Assembly: GCA_903873355.1 (NCBI GenBank)
Contig: CAIQOG010000605.1
Span: 1 to 14,638 of the forward strand
Length of the DNA stretch: 14,638 nt
Direction: 5' to 3'
Origin: an uncultured Bacteroidales bacterium
Lineage (GTDB): Bacteria > Bacteroidota > Bacteroidia > Bacteroidales > Paludibacteraceae
Made by a program: the position numbers and the translations under genes. This document shows, piece by piece, positions 1 to 8,648 of this stretch (position 1 is its first letter; every line of letters starts with the position of its first letter). Under the pieces are notes generated by a model. That model ran no database searches, was not told the DNA's origin, and was given only the letters and a program-made list of their open reading frames with translations.

Positions 1-534
1 GATTGCGAAACCAGCGTTCCAAAAATTATTGAAGCTTATACAAGTAAAACCAGCGTAGAATTATTCGGCAAATTGGGCGTTCTTTCTGAAAAAGAATTAC
101 ATGCACGTAACGAAGTGAAATGGGAAACTTATGTTAAGAAAATCCAGATTGAAGCACGTGTGTTAGGTGATTTAGCTATCAACCATATTATTCCGGTTGC
201 AACTCGTTATCAGGCTCTTTTGCTGGATAATGTTTACAAAACAAAAGCAGTATTTGCATCTGCAAAAGCTGATAAAATCAGCGCAATGGATATGGCACTT
301 ATCGAAGAAATCTCTGAGCATGTGTCTTCTATCAAGAAAAGTGTTGAAGATATGGTAGTTGCCCGCAAAGTAGCTAATGTAATTGAGCATGAAGATTCTA
401 AAGCAAATGCTTACCATGATACCGTTTTACCATATTTCGATGTAATCCGTTATCATATCGACAAACTTGAATTGATAGTTGACGATGAAATATGGACACT
501 GCCTAAGTACAGAGAGTTACTTTTCATTCGATAA
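1..534 (+). CDS. glnN: Glutamine synthetase type III, C-terminal part (5' end outside window)
   Basis: Glutamine synthetase condenses glutamate and ammonia with ATP to give glutamine in the cytoplasm. The reading frame is open from the first base of the window, so only the last 177 residues are seen; type III enzymes are about 700-730 residues long. The stretch KKIQIEARVLGDLAINHIIP, followed by RYQ, is typical of the C-terminal region of the GSIII family, which is common in Bacteroidota and distinct from the GlnA type I enzyme. The TTG at position 73 is internal, because homologous sequence continues in frame upstream of it. The catalytic core lies outside the window and cannot be checked. 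The gene ends at TAA and is followed 34 bases later by a strong terminator, so it is probably transcribed separately from gltB, although both serve the same ammonia-assimilation pathway. The identification is firm; the symbol glnN follows common use for type III enzymes. Confidence 0.93.
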   Translation, partial: DCETSVPKIIEAYTSKTSVELFGKLGVLSEKELHARNEVKWETYVKKIQIEARVLGDLAINHIIPVATRYQALLLDNVYKTKAVFASAKADKISAMDMALIEEISEHVSSIKKSVEDMVVARKVANVIEHEDSKANAYHDTVLPYFDVIRYHIDKLELIVDDEIWTLPKYRELLFIR

Positions 535-568
535 GTTTATCATTATAAGATAAATAATTAATATCTAT

Positions 569-612
569 AAAATAGTGGGAGACTTGCAAAACGAAGCGCT
601 CCCACTATTTTT
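569..612 (+). terminator. Rho-independent terminator after glnN
   Basis: A perfect 13-bp stem is formed by 569-581 and 599-611, with a 17-base loop. The core is AGTGGGAG against CTCCCACT, and the 3' arm ends in a run of five T (608-612). It lies 34 bases after the glnN stop and 81 bases before the gltB start. It should end the glnN transcript and separates it from gltB. Confidence 0.88.
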
Positions 613-692
613 CGCAAATAAAAACAATAAAATAAAAAAACTATTTCTCCTGAATTTGTTTCGATTTGAAACACTATCAAAACCTATAATTT

Positions 693-3600
693 ATGAGTTC
701 AAATTCTTTACAGTTAGATGAATATGAGCAGCGTTCGCTGTATTCAATACAAAACGAACATGATGCTTGTGGTGTTGGCCTGATAATTAATCTTCGTGGT
801 GAGAAAACCCACGATATTGTAACACAGGGGCTTCAGGTACTGGAAAACATGGTACACCGTGGAGCCGAAAGTGCCGACAACAAAACCGGTGACGGAGCCG
901 GAATTCTGGTACAAATTCCGCATGAGTTTATATTACTTCAGGGTGTCCCCGTTCCGGCTAAAGGCAATTACGGAACAGGGCTTGTTTTTCTTCCTAAAGA
1001 TGCAAAAAAACAGGAAACCTGCTTTAATATAATAAAAGAACATATTGAGAAAGAAGGACTTAATCTGATTGCCACACGCGATGTTCCGGTAAACAGCGAA
1101 ATACTCGGCGAAATCTCAGCATCGAACGAGCCAGCTATAAAACAAATTTTCATTACCGGCTGTAACTCACAGGAAGAACTTGAACTCAAGTTATACGTTC
1201 TGCGCAAAAAAATTGAAAATGCTATCTATAAAACTGAATTCTCTAAAGACCGCAGTTTCTACATTGTAAGCCTTTCTACCAAACAAATGATTTATAAAGG
1301 GATGTTGACTTCGCTTCAATTGCGTGAGTATTATCCCGATCTGTCAGACAACAACTTTACCAGCGGCACTGCCTTGGTTCACAGTCGTTTTAGTACCAAT
1401 ACATTCCCAACCTGGGATTTGGCTCAACCATTCCGCATGTTGGGACATAATGGCGAAATTAACACAATCCGTGGTAACCGTCAGTGGATGGAATCACGTG
1501 AAAGTGTCTTGAAATCTGACCAACTTGGTAATTTACAGGATCTTTATCCGATTTGCCAACCCGGTATGAGTGATAGTGCTACACTTGACAATACACTCGA
1601 ATTCCTTGTTATGTCAGGAAAAAGCCTACCACATGCTATGGCAATGCTGGTACCTGAAAGCTGGAATAAGAAAAATCCTATTTCGGACAGCCTGCGTGCT
1701 TTCTACGAATACCACAGTACTTTTATGGAACCATGGGATGGTCCTGCTTGTCTGTTGTTTAGCGACGGTCGGTATGCCGGTGGTATGCTCGACCGTAATG
1801 GACTTCGTCCTGCACGTTATTCTATTACTCACGATGACGTAATGGTAATTGCCTCAGAAACTGGAACAATCGAGTTTGAACCCGCCAATATTAAAGCCAA
1901 AGGTCGTTTAAAACCGGGCAAAATGCTTATGGTTGACACCGAACTTGGTCAGATTTATTATGACAATGAGCTAAAAGAAGGTTTGGCAAAAGCTTTTCCA
2001 TACCGCGAATGGTTGAACAAAAATTGTGTGAATATTGATGATATTTCATCCGGACGCACAGTAAAAACCGAATTACCAAATTATCAGACTTTGTTAAATG
2101 CCTTTGCATATTCAAAAGAAGACCTAGAACGTTTGATTTTGCCAATGGCAAACGATGGTTACGAGCCAACTTCTTCGATGGGTAACGATGTAACACTTTC
2201 TGTTTTCTCAGATAAACCACAACGTTTATTCAACTATTTCCGTCAGCAGTTTGCACAGGTTACAAATCCGCCGATTGACCCGATTCGTGAAGAATTGGTT
2301 ATGTCACTCACCGGTTTTATTGGTTCTGTTCATCAAAACCTACTTGAACCTGCTCACGAAATTTGCAAAATGGTAAAACTGAAAAGTCCGGTTCTTACTA
2401 ATACACAGTTCGACATTTTGATGAATCTGAATTACAAAGGATTCTATACCATCTCACTACCAATGCTTTTTGATCCTAAAACAGGTGCCGCAGGATTGGA
2501 AAAAGCTATACATGAACTTTGTCTTTCTGTAGAAAAAGCAGTAGACGATGGTAAAAATTATATTGTATTAAGCGACCGTGGCGTGGATGCAAACCATGCA
2601 CCAATACCTTCGTTGCTGGCCGTATCTGCAGTTCACCTCTACCTTATACAGAAACGTAAACGTATGCAGATAGACATCGTTGTTGAGTCTGCAGAACCAC
2701 GCGAAGTAATGCATTTCGCACTTTTGTTCGGTTTTGGCGCTAACGCTGTAAATCCTTATATGGTATTTGCCGTTATCAACGACAGCATTAAAGCCGGTGA
2801 AATTCAAATGGATATGGGAACAGCCAAGAAACATTATATCAAGGCTGTAAACAAAGGATTGTTGAAAGTTTTGTCGAAAATGGGTAATTCAACACTTCGT
2901 AGTTATCGTGGTGCTCATATTTTCGAAGCGTTGGGTATTTCCTCTAAATTCCTCGATAAATACTTCAAAGGTATTACTTCAGCTATCGAAGGAATTGATA
3001 TTGAGGATGTTGCTAATGAAGTAATAAAACCTCACATGGAAGCATTTTTCCCTGCTGAAGGTGCTGATACAAATCTCAAAAACCTTGGTCACTATGCTTA
3101 CCGCCGTGAAGGAGAACAACATGCATGGAATCCTGAAACAGTGGCACGACTGCAAATTGCTTCTAAGACGAACGATTATCAGAAATACAAAGAATACGTT
3201 GAAGCAGTAGACGGCAAACCAACACCTATCTTTATCCGCGACTTGATGGATTACAAACGTAATCCAATCGATATAAATGAAGTAGAACCAATTGAAAGTA
3301 TTACCAAACGATTTGTAACGGGTGCAATGTCATACGGTTCTATCAGTCGCGAAGCTCATGAAGCAATGGCAATGGCCATGAATATTTTGGGTGGACGAAG
3401 CAATACCGGTGAAGGTGGTGAAGATCCTGAACGTTACAAAAAACGCGAAGATGGTTTGAGTACGCGTAGTGCTATCAAACAGGTAGCTTCCGGTCGTTTC
3501 GGTGTAACTGCCGAATATCTTGTTAATGCAGACGAAATTCAGATTAAAATTGCTCAGGGAGCAAAACCGGGTGAAGGCGGACAGCTTCCTGGTCATAAAG

Positions 3601-5219
3601 TGGACAAAATAATTGCAAAAACCCGTCACTCAATTCCGGGAATTTCATTGATTTCGCCTCCTCCCCACCACGATATTTATTCCATCGAAGATTTGGCTCA
3701 GCTGATTTACGATTTGAAAAACATCAATCCTACTGCTATGATCAGTGTAAAACTGGTTTCTGAAACAGGTGTGGGAACAATTGCTGCAGGTGTTGCCAAA
3801 GCTAAAGCCGACCTGATTTTGATTAGTGGTGCTGAAGGTGGAACAGGTGCGAGTCCTTCCAGTTCTATTAAACATGCCGGTCTTCCGTTAGAAATCGGTT
3901 TGGCAGAAACACAACAAACATTGGTTCTGAACAACCTGCGTGGTCAGATTCGTTTACAAACCGATGGTCAGTTGAAAACCGGTCGCGATGTAATCCTTAC
4001 TTCGTTGCTTGGTGCCGAAGAATATGGTTTTGCAACGAGTGCATTGTTGATTCTGGGTTGTGTAATGATGCGTAAATGTCATCTGAACACTTGTCCGGTG
4101 GGTGTTGCCACTCAAGACGAAGTATTGCGTAAACATTTTACAGGTAAACACGAATATTTGGTAAATTTCTTCCGCTTCATTGCGCAGGATGTTCGCGAAC
4201 ACCTTGCTGAAATGGGTTTTCGAAATCTTGATGAAATTATAGGTCGTTCAGATTTACTCGTGCGCAAAGATTTTGAAGAAGGTAGCAAAAAACTGAAAAA
4301 GGTTGATTTATCGAAAATCATGTTCAACCCAACAAATATCAACAATGCTATCCGTCACACAAAAAATCAGGATCACAAACTCGATAATGTTCTTGACCGT
4401 GAATTGATTAAGAAATCGCTTCCGGCACTCGATTTGTGCATGCCGGTTCAAATACATTCTAAAATAAAAAATACTGATCGTACGGTTGGTGCAATGCTTT
4501 CGGGTGAAATTGCCAAACGTTATGGCCAAACAGGACTTGCTGAAGATACTATCAAAGCTTACTTTGAAGGTTCTGCAGGTCAAAGTTTTGGTGCATTTCT
4601 GAGTAAAGGAGTTTACTTTGAATTGACAGGCGAAGCTAACGACTATGTTGGTAAAGGCCTTTCAGGAGGTAAAATCGTGGTAAAAGCTCCGGCTGAAAGC
4701 ACTTTCAAACCTGAAGAAAATATAATTGCCGGCAACACAATTCTTTATGGTGCAACTTCAGGCGAATTATATGTAAACGGTGTAGTCGGCGAACGTTTCT
4801 GCGTGCGTAACTCCGGTGCTATTGCTGTAGTTGAAGGTGCGGGTGATCATTGCTGCGAATATATGACTGGCGGTCGTACCGTTGTTCTTGGACAAACCGG
4901 TCGAAACTTTGCAGCGGGTATGAGTGGTGGTGTTGCTTACGTTCTTGACGAAAAAGGCGATTTCGACTACTACTGTAATATGGAAATGGTAGAACTCACC
5001 TTGATTGAGGATAGTCTTGACAGCAAAGAAGTTCAGGGTTTAATTGAAAACCATCTGAAATATACCGGCAGTGCCAGAGCAAAACAAATTCTCGACAACT
5101 GGAATTTCTATGTTGATAAATTCAAGAAAATCGTTCCGATTGAATACAAAAAAGTATTGCAGGAAGAAAAGATGGAAGCCATCAACAAGAAAATTGCTCA
5201 GGTTGAGCGCGATTATTAA
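693..5219 (+). CDS. gltB: Glutamate synthase (NADPH), large (alpha) subunit
   Basis: The large subunit of GOGAT hydrolyses glutamine and channels the ammonia to 2-oxoglutarate, forming glutamate with electrons passed from GltD. The 1508-residue length fits the family. Residues 1-25 look like a propeptide that is cleaved to expose Cys26 (HDACGVGL), the N-terminal nucleophile of the class II glutamine amidotransferase domain (about 26-430). The FMN-binding synthase domain follows (about 790-1190), with GAMSYGS at 877 and GRSNTGEGGE at 901. Cys1123, Cys1129 and Cys1134 (spacing CX5CX4C) are the expected ligands of the 3Fe-4S cluster. The C-terminal GXGXG helix domain lies roughly at 1230-1430. 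The ATG at 693 leaves a propeptide of plausible length. The 158-base upstream spacer holds the glnN terminator, and I could not pick a convincing promoter. gltD follows after 111 bases on the same strand. Confidence 0.97.
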   Translation: MSSNSLQLDEYEQRSLYSIQNEHDACGVGLIINLRGEKTHDIVTQGLQVLENMVHRGAESADNKTGDGAGILVQIPHEFILLQGVPVPAKGNYGTGLVFLPKDAKKQETCFNIIKEHIEKEGLNLIATRDVPVNSEILGEISASNEPAIKQIFITGCNSQEELELKLYVLRKKIENAIYKTEFSKDRSFYIVSLSTKQMIYKGMLTSLQLREYYPDLSDNNFTSGTALVHSRFSTNTFPTWDLAQPFRMLGHNGEINTIRGNRQWMESRESVLKSDQLGNLQDLYPICQPGMSDSATLDNTLEFLVMSGKSLPHAMAMLVPESWNKKNPISDSLRAFYEYHSTFMEPWDGPACLLFSDGRYAGGMLDRNGLRPARYSITHDDVMVIASETGTIEFEPANIKAKGRLKPGKMLMVDTELGQIYYDNELKEGLAKAFPYREWLNKNCVNIDDISSGRTVKTELPNYQTLLNAFAYSKEDLERLILPMANDGYEPTSSMGNDVTLSVFSDKPQRLFNYFRQQFAQVTNPPIDPIREELVMSLTGFIGSVHQNLLEPAHEICKMVKLKSPVLTNTQFDILMNLNYKGFYTISLPMLFDPKTGAAGLEKAIHELCLSVEKAVDDGKNYIVLSDRGVDANHAPIPSLLAVSAVHLYLIQKRKRMQIDIVVESAEPREVMHFALLFGFGANAVNPYMVFAVINDSIKAGEIQMDMGTAKKHYIKAVNKGLLKVLSKMGNSTLRSYRGAHIFEALGISSKFLDKYFKGITSAIEGIDIEDVANEVIKPHMEAFFPAEGADTNLKNLGHYAYRREGEQHAWNPETVARLQIASKTNDYQKYKEYVEAVDGKPTPIFIRDLMDYKRNPIDINEVEPIESITKRFVTGAMSYGSISREAHEAMAMAMNILGGRSNTGEGGEDPERYKKREDGLSTRSAIKQVASGRFGVTAEYLVNADEIQIKIAQGAKPGEGGQLPGHKVDKIIAKTRHSIPGISLISPPPHHDIYSIEDLAQLIYDLKNINPTAMISVKLVSETGVGTIAAGVAKAKADLILISGAEGGTGASPSSSIKHAGLPLEIGLAETQQTLVLNNLRGQIRLQTDGQLKTGRDVILTSLLGAEEYGFATSALLILGCVMMRKCHLNTCPVGVATQDEVLRKHFTGKHEYLVNFFRFIAQDVREHLAEMGFRNLDEIIGRSDLLVRKDFEEGSKKLKKVDLSKIMFNPTNINNAIRHTKNQDHKLDNVLDRELIKKSLPALDLCMPVQIHSKIKNTDRTVGAMLSGEIAKRYGQTGLAEDTIKAYFEGSAGQSFGAFLSKGVYFELTGEANDYVGKGLSGGKIVVKAPAESTFKPEENIIAGNTILYGATSGELYVNGVVGERFCVRNSGAIAVVEGAGDHCCEYMTGGRTVVLGQTGRNFAAGMSGGVAYVLDEKGDFDYYCNMEMVELTLIEDSLDSKEVQGLIENHLKYTGSARAKQILDNWNFYVDKFKKIVPIEYKKVLQEEKMEAINKKIAQVERDY

Positions 5220-5224
5220 TATTT

Positions 5225-5262
5225 AGTTACAAGAAGACGAGTTAACAAGTTGACAAGTAAAC
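5225..5262 (+). repeat. Degenerate GTTAACAAG-type short repeat in the gltB-gltD spacer
   Basis: The spacer contains several variants of one short word: AGTTACAAG (5225-5233), AGTTAACAAG (5240-5249) and GTTGACAAG (5249-5257), trailing into TAAAC; a reversed echo, GTCAAGTTACAAC, occurs at 5306-5318. The copies are imperfect and too few to name an element. Similar GTTAAC/GTTGAC-rich low-complexity sequence appears in the porD-recN spacer at 10341-10380. No terminator or promoter is evident in this 111-base spacer. Confidence 0.45.
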
Positions 5263-5330
5263 AAAAATAATAAATTTAAAATCTTGTCCAATGCATTAAA
5301 CATAGGTCAAGTTACAACAATAAAACAATA

Positions 5331-6743
5331 ATGGGAAATCCAAGAGCATTTATAAGTATACCCCGAAAAGAAGCAGGCTATCGTCCTGTACTTGAGAGAA
5401 TTTACGACTTTGGGGAAGTTGAACAAACATTGAACCGCGAGGACCGCAAATTGCAGGCTTCACGTTGTATGGACTGTGGTATTCCGTTTTGCCATTGGGG
5501 TTGTCCGCTTGGCAATAAAATGCCGGAGTGGCAAGACCTGATTTACAAAGGAAAATGGAAGGAAGGTATCGAAAACCTGCACGAAACAAATAACTTCCCG
5601 GATTTTACCGGCCGCATCTGCCCTGCCCCATGCGAAAAAGCATGTGTATTGGCTTTGCATGAAGCTCCTGTGACTATTCGTGAAAACGAGTGTGCTGTTA
5701 CCGAAGTTGGTTTCATCGAAGGTTTAATCAAGCCACAACCTCCTAAAACCCGTACTGACAAAAAAATTGCAGTTATTGGTTCAGGACCGGCCGGATTGGC
5801 TGCTGCTCAGCAATTAAACCGTAAAGGTCATAACGTCACTATTTTTGAAAAAGACAATTCGTTAGGCGGTCTACTCCGTTATGGTATTCCAAACTTCAAA
5901 TTAAACAAAAATATTATTGACCGCCGATTGGAACAGCTTTTGGCAGAGGGTATCGAGTTCAAACCAAATACTGAAATTGGAAAAGATATTACGGGAAAAC
6001 AAATCATGAAAGATTTTGATGCCGTTTGTCTTGCAATCGGTGCAGGTCAACCCCGCAACATTACTCCCGAAGGTCGTGATTTGAAAGGAATTTATTATGC
6101 AATGGAATTTCTGAGTCAGCAAAACCAGCTTATCATGGGTGAAGAAGTAGCTCCTGAAACCATTATTTCAGCCAAGGACAAACATGTGTTAGTGATTGGT
6201 GGTGGCGATACCGGTTCTGACTGTGTTGGAACTTCAGTACGTCAGGGTGCTGTGAAAATAACTCAGATTGAAATTTTGCCACAACCGCCAGTTGATAAGA
6301 ATCCTGATACGCCATGGCCATATTATCCAAATATTCTGAAAACTTCAAGTTCTCATAAAGAAGGTTGTATCCGTAAATGGAGCTTAAATACAACAAAGTT
6401 TATTGGACAAAATGGTCAGTTGACCGAAGTTGAAGTTGAAGAAGTGGAATGGACAAAAGATGCTACCAGTCGTTGGAATATGAAACCAACCGGTAAAACC
6501 GAAATCATTAAAGCTGATTTAGTATTTTTGGCACTCGGTTTTATTCATCCTGTTCATGAAGGGCTTTTAACAGAACTGGGTGTGGAATTTGACGGACGTG
6601 GCAATGTGGCTGTAGATAAAGCTAATCAGAGTACTGTGAAGAAAGTTTTTGCAACCGGTGATGCAGCATTAGGAGCCACTTTGGTTGTACGTGCTATTGC
6701 TTCGGGACGAAAAGTAGCTGAAGATATTCATAAAGTACTATAG
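5331..6743 (+). CDS. gltD: Glutamate synthase (NADPH), small (beta) subunit
   Basis: The small subunit takes electrons from NADPH through FAD and passes them by iron-sulfur clusters to the FMN of GltB. The 470-residue length matches the family closely. The N-terminal domain carries two cysteine clusters, Cys46, Cys49, Cys54 and Cys58 (CMDCGIPFCHWGC) and Cys97, Cys101 and Cys105 (CPAPCEKAC), which should bind the 4Fe-4S centres. The FAD-binding Rossmann motif IGSGPAG is at 149-155 and the NADPH-binding motif VIGGGDTGSDC at 288-298. The C-terminal GDAALGATLVVRAIASG is the typical FAD-contacting end. The gene lies 111 bases after gltB and is most simply co-transcribed with it. Related FAD oxidoreductases of the PreT/AegA group share the fold, but the neighbouring gltB settles the assignment. 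Confidence 0.96.
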   Translation: MGNPRAFISIPRKEAGYRPVLERIYDFGEVEQTLNREDRKLQASRCMDCGIPFCHWGCPLGNKMPEWQDLIYKGKWKEGIENLHETNNFPDFTGRICPAPCEKACVLALHEAPVTIRENECAVTEVGFIEGLIKPQPPKTRTDKKIAVIGSGPAGLAAAQQLNRKGHNVTIFEKDNSLGGLLRYGIPNFKLNKNIIDRRLEQLLAEGIEFKPNTEIGKDITGKQIMKDFDAVCLAIGAGQPRNITPEGRDLKGIYYAMEFLSQQNQLIMGEEVAPETIISAKDKHVLVIGGGDTGSDCVGTSVRQGAVKITQIEILPQPPVDKNPDTPWPYYPNILKTSSSHKEGCIRKWSLNTTKFIGQNGQLTEVEVEEVEWTKDATSRWNMKPTGKTEIIKADLVFLALGFIHPVHEGLLTELGVEFDGRGNVAVDKANQSTVKKVFATGDAALGATLVVRAIASGRKVAEDIHKVL

Positions 6744-6749
6744 AAATAT

Positions 6750-6885
6750 GCCCCTAAATCCCCTAAAGGGGACTTTATACAGATTAATTAATAAATTTAG
6801 TGGGAAAAACAAACAATAATAACTAGAAAAAATAACCCTTAAAAAATGCTACTTGAAGTCCCCCTTTTGGGGGGATTGAGGGGGC
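6750..6885. repeat. Inverted pair of C/G-run repeats between gltD and asnB
   Basis: The left arm (6750-6775) reads GCCCCTAAATCCCC then TAAAGGGGACTT. The right arm (6856-6885) is its inverted counterpart, with the same word order but C and G runs expanded from four to five or six, for example CCCCC TTTT GGGGGG. About 80 AT-rich bases separate them. Each arm also has its own small palindrome: TCCCC TAAA GGGGA at 6759-6772, and a similar one at 6859-6875. Transcribed RNA could therefore fold as one long hairpin or as two short ones. The right arm ends 11 bases before the asnB ATG. From memory, words of this type (CCCCTAAATCCCC, AAAGGGGACTT) are dispersed in many Bacteroidota genomes; this could not be checked here. 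There is no T-run to suggest a terminator. Confidence 0.75.
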
Positions 6886-6896
6886 TACCGAATATT

Positions 6897-8576
6897 ATGT
6901 GTGGAATTGTATGTGCATTTGACATAAAACAGCAGACTCAAACCCTGAGACCTCAGGTACTTAAAATGTCGAAACGAATTCGTCATCGCGGACCGGATTG
7001 GTCTGGAATTTTTTCAAACGAGAATGCAATACTGGCTCATGAACGGTTAGCGATTGTAGATCCTGAATCCGGAAAACAGCCTTTACTTAGCAAAGATGGG
7101 AAATTAGTATTAGCCGTAAATGGAGAAATTTATAATCACCAGGAAATCAGAAATCGCTTTGAAGGAAAATATGATTTTTTGACAAAATCTGACTGCGAAG
7201 TAATTCTGGCATTATACCGCGAAAAAGGTCCAAACTTTTTGGAAGATCTGAACGGGATTTTTGCATTCGCACTTTATGATATTGAGAAAAATGTATTTAT
7301 GGTTGGACGTGACCATATTGGCATTATTCCTCTTTATCAGGGTTGGGATGCAGAAGGAACGTATTATGTAGCTTCCGAATTAAAAGCGCTCGAAGGCTAT
7401 TGCAGCAAAATCGAAGAATTTATGCCCGGCGAATATCTATACAGTCCTGATGGAAAACCAACACATTGGTACAAACGTGACTGGGAAAGTTATGATGCCG
7501 TAAAAGATAATGTTTCCAGTATTGACGAACTTCGTGATGCTTTGGAAGCTGCTGTTGAACGCCAGTTAATGTCGGATGTTCCTTACGGTGTTTTACTTTC
7601 TGGTGGTCTTGACTCATCAATTATATCAGCTGTTGCTAAAAAACATGCTGCAAAACGCATTGAATCAGGCAATACTGAAGATGCCTGGTGGCCACAATTA
7701 CACTCGTTTGCAGTAGGTTTGGAAGGATCACCCGATTTAGTTGCTGCACGTAAGGTTGCTGATTATATCGGAACTATTCACCACGAAATACATTTTACAG
7801 TTCAGGAAGGTTTGGATGCAGTACGGGATGTAATTTATCACGTTGAAACATACGATGTTACTACCATTCGTGCCAGTACGCCAATGTACCTTTTGTCACG
7901 TGTAATCAAATCGATGGGTGTAAAAATGGTTCTTTCGGGCGAAGGTGCTGATGAAATTTTCGGAGGTTATTTGTATTTCCACAAAGCGCCAAATCCTGAA
8001 GAATTCCACAAAGAAACTGTTCGTAAATTGAGTAAACTTCACATGTACGACTGTCTGCGCGCAAACAAATCGTTGGCATCATGGGGTGTTGAAGGTCGTG
8101 TACCGTTTCTGGACAAAGAATTTATGGATGTGGCTATGCGCCTGAATCCAAAAGACAAAATGTGCGGGTTGAATGGAAAAATGGAAAAATGGATTCTCCG
8201 CAAGGCATTTGAAAGCTATCTGCCCGAAAGTGTGGCATGGCGTCAGAAAGAGCAATTCTCGGACGGTGTTGGATACAACTGGATTGACACGTTGAAAGCA
8301 TTGACTACCGAAATGGTATCGGACGAACAAATGTCTCGTGTAAACGAAACTTATCCTATTAATCCTCCAATGAATAAGGAAGAATATTATTACCGGACTA
8401 TCTTCACCGATTTATTCCCATCCGATTCTGCAGCCACTTGTGTACCTTCAGTACCTTCTGTGGCTTGTAGTACGCCTATAGCTTTAGAATGGGATGCTGC
8501 CTTTAAAAATCTGAACGATCCTTCAGGTCGCTCAATTAGCAGCGTTCACGAACAGGGATACGAAGAGAAAAAGTAA
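6897..8576 (+). CDS. asnB: Asparagine synthetase, glutamine-hydrolysing (class B)
   Basis: AsnB makes asparagine from aspartate, ATP and glutamine in the cytoplasm. The start is set at the ATG of MCGIVCAF because Cys2, exposed when Met is removed, is the amidotransferase nucleophile; the in-frame ATG at 6846 would bury it behind 17 residues encoded by the repeat. This gives 559 residues, close to E. coli AsnB (554). The N-terminal class II glutaminase domain shows Arg50, Asn75-Gly76-Glu77 and Asp99. The synthetase domain has the pyrophosphate-binding loop SGGLDSS at 235-241, SEGADEIFGGY from 347 (Glu349 corresponds to the E. coli catalytic Glu348) and GVEGRVPFLD. The C-terminus keeps the conserved SVACSTPIALEWDAAF block. 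Its place after gltBD joins the two glutamine-using amidotransferases. The 153-base spacer with an inverted repeat leaves co-transcription uncertain. Confidence 0.95.
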   Translation: MCGIVCAFDIKQQTQTLRPQVLKMSKRIRHRGPDWSGIFSNENAILAHERLAIVDPESGKQPLLSKDGKLVLAVNGEIYNHQEIRNRFEGKYDFLTKSDCEVILALYREKGPNFLEDLNGIFAFALYDIEKNVFMVGRDHIGIIPLYQGWDAEGTYYVASELKALEGYCSKIEEFMPGEYLYSPDGKPTHWYKRDWESYDAVKDNVSSIDELRDALEAAVERQLMSDVPYGVLLSGGLDSSIISAVAKKHAAKRIESGNTEDAWWPQLHSFAVGLEGSPDLVAARKVADYIGTIHHEIHFTVQEGLDAVRDVIYHVETYDVTTIRASTPMYLLSRVIKSMGVKMVLSGEGADEIFGGYLYFHKAPNPEEFHKETVRKLSKLHMYDCLRANKSLASWGVEGRVPFLDKEFMDVAMRLNPKDKMCGLNGKMEKWILRKAFESYLPESVAWRQKEQFSDGVGYNWIDTLKALTTEMVSDEQMSRVNETYPINPPMNKEEYYYRTIFTDLFPSDSAATCVPSVPSVACSTPIALEWDAAFKNLNDPSGRSISSVHEQGYEEKK

Positions 8577-8594
8577 TTGCTTCGATTAAGATAA

Positions 8595-8633
8595 GAAAGG
8601 CTGATCTGGTTTATCCATTTCAGCCTTTTCTTT
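8595..8633. terminator. Hairpin terminator between convergent asnB and recN
   Basis: AAAGGCTGA (8596-8604) pairs perfectly with TCAGCCTTT (8620-8628), giving a 9-bp stem, a 15-base loop and a possible G-U pair at 8595/8629. On the plus strand the stem runs into T-rich sequence (TTTTCTTTATTT). On the minus strand the 3' arm ends in CTTTCTTATCTT, a weaker tail. It lies 18 bases past the asnB stop and about 20 bases past the recN stop, and could serve both convergent transcripts, more strongly for asnB. Confidence 0.75.
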
Positions 8634-8648
8634 ATTTCGGTGTTTGAT

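Noticed and set aside
73..534. A separate small gene starting at TTG 73
   Set aside because: The frame is open to base 1 and the upstream residues continue the type III glutamine synthetase sequence, so it is the 3' end of a longer gene.
651..668. TGAATTTG and TCGATTTG as a gltB promoter -7 element
   Set aside because: Both miss the TA of TAnnTTTG and neither has a TTG at a suitable distance upstream.
658..672. GTTTC-5-GAAAC inverted repeat upstream of gltB as an operator
   Set aside because: Only 5 bp per arm in AT-rich DNA, with no second copy near another nitrogen gene in the window. Chance is a sufficient explanation.
2568..4583. Several antisense open frames of 75-99 codons within gltB
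   Set aside because: They lie opposite conserved gltB coding sequence, show Cys/Phe/His-rich composition typical of shadow frames, and have no promoter or family resemblance.
6792..6799. TAAATTTA as an asnB promoter between the repeat arms
   Set aside because: It lacks the G of TAnnTTTG and has no -33 element. AT-rich spacers give many such near matches.
6745..6895. AATAT on both sides of the inverted repeat (6745-6749 and 6891-6895) as a target-site duplication
   Set aside because: The right copy is five bases away from the arm end and the word is very common in AT-rich DNA, so insertion cannot be claimed from it.
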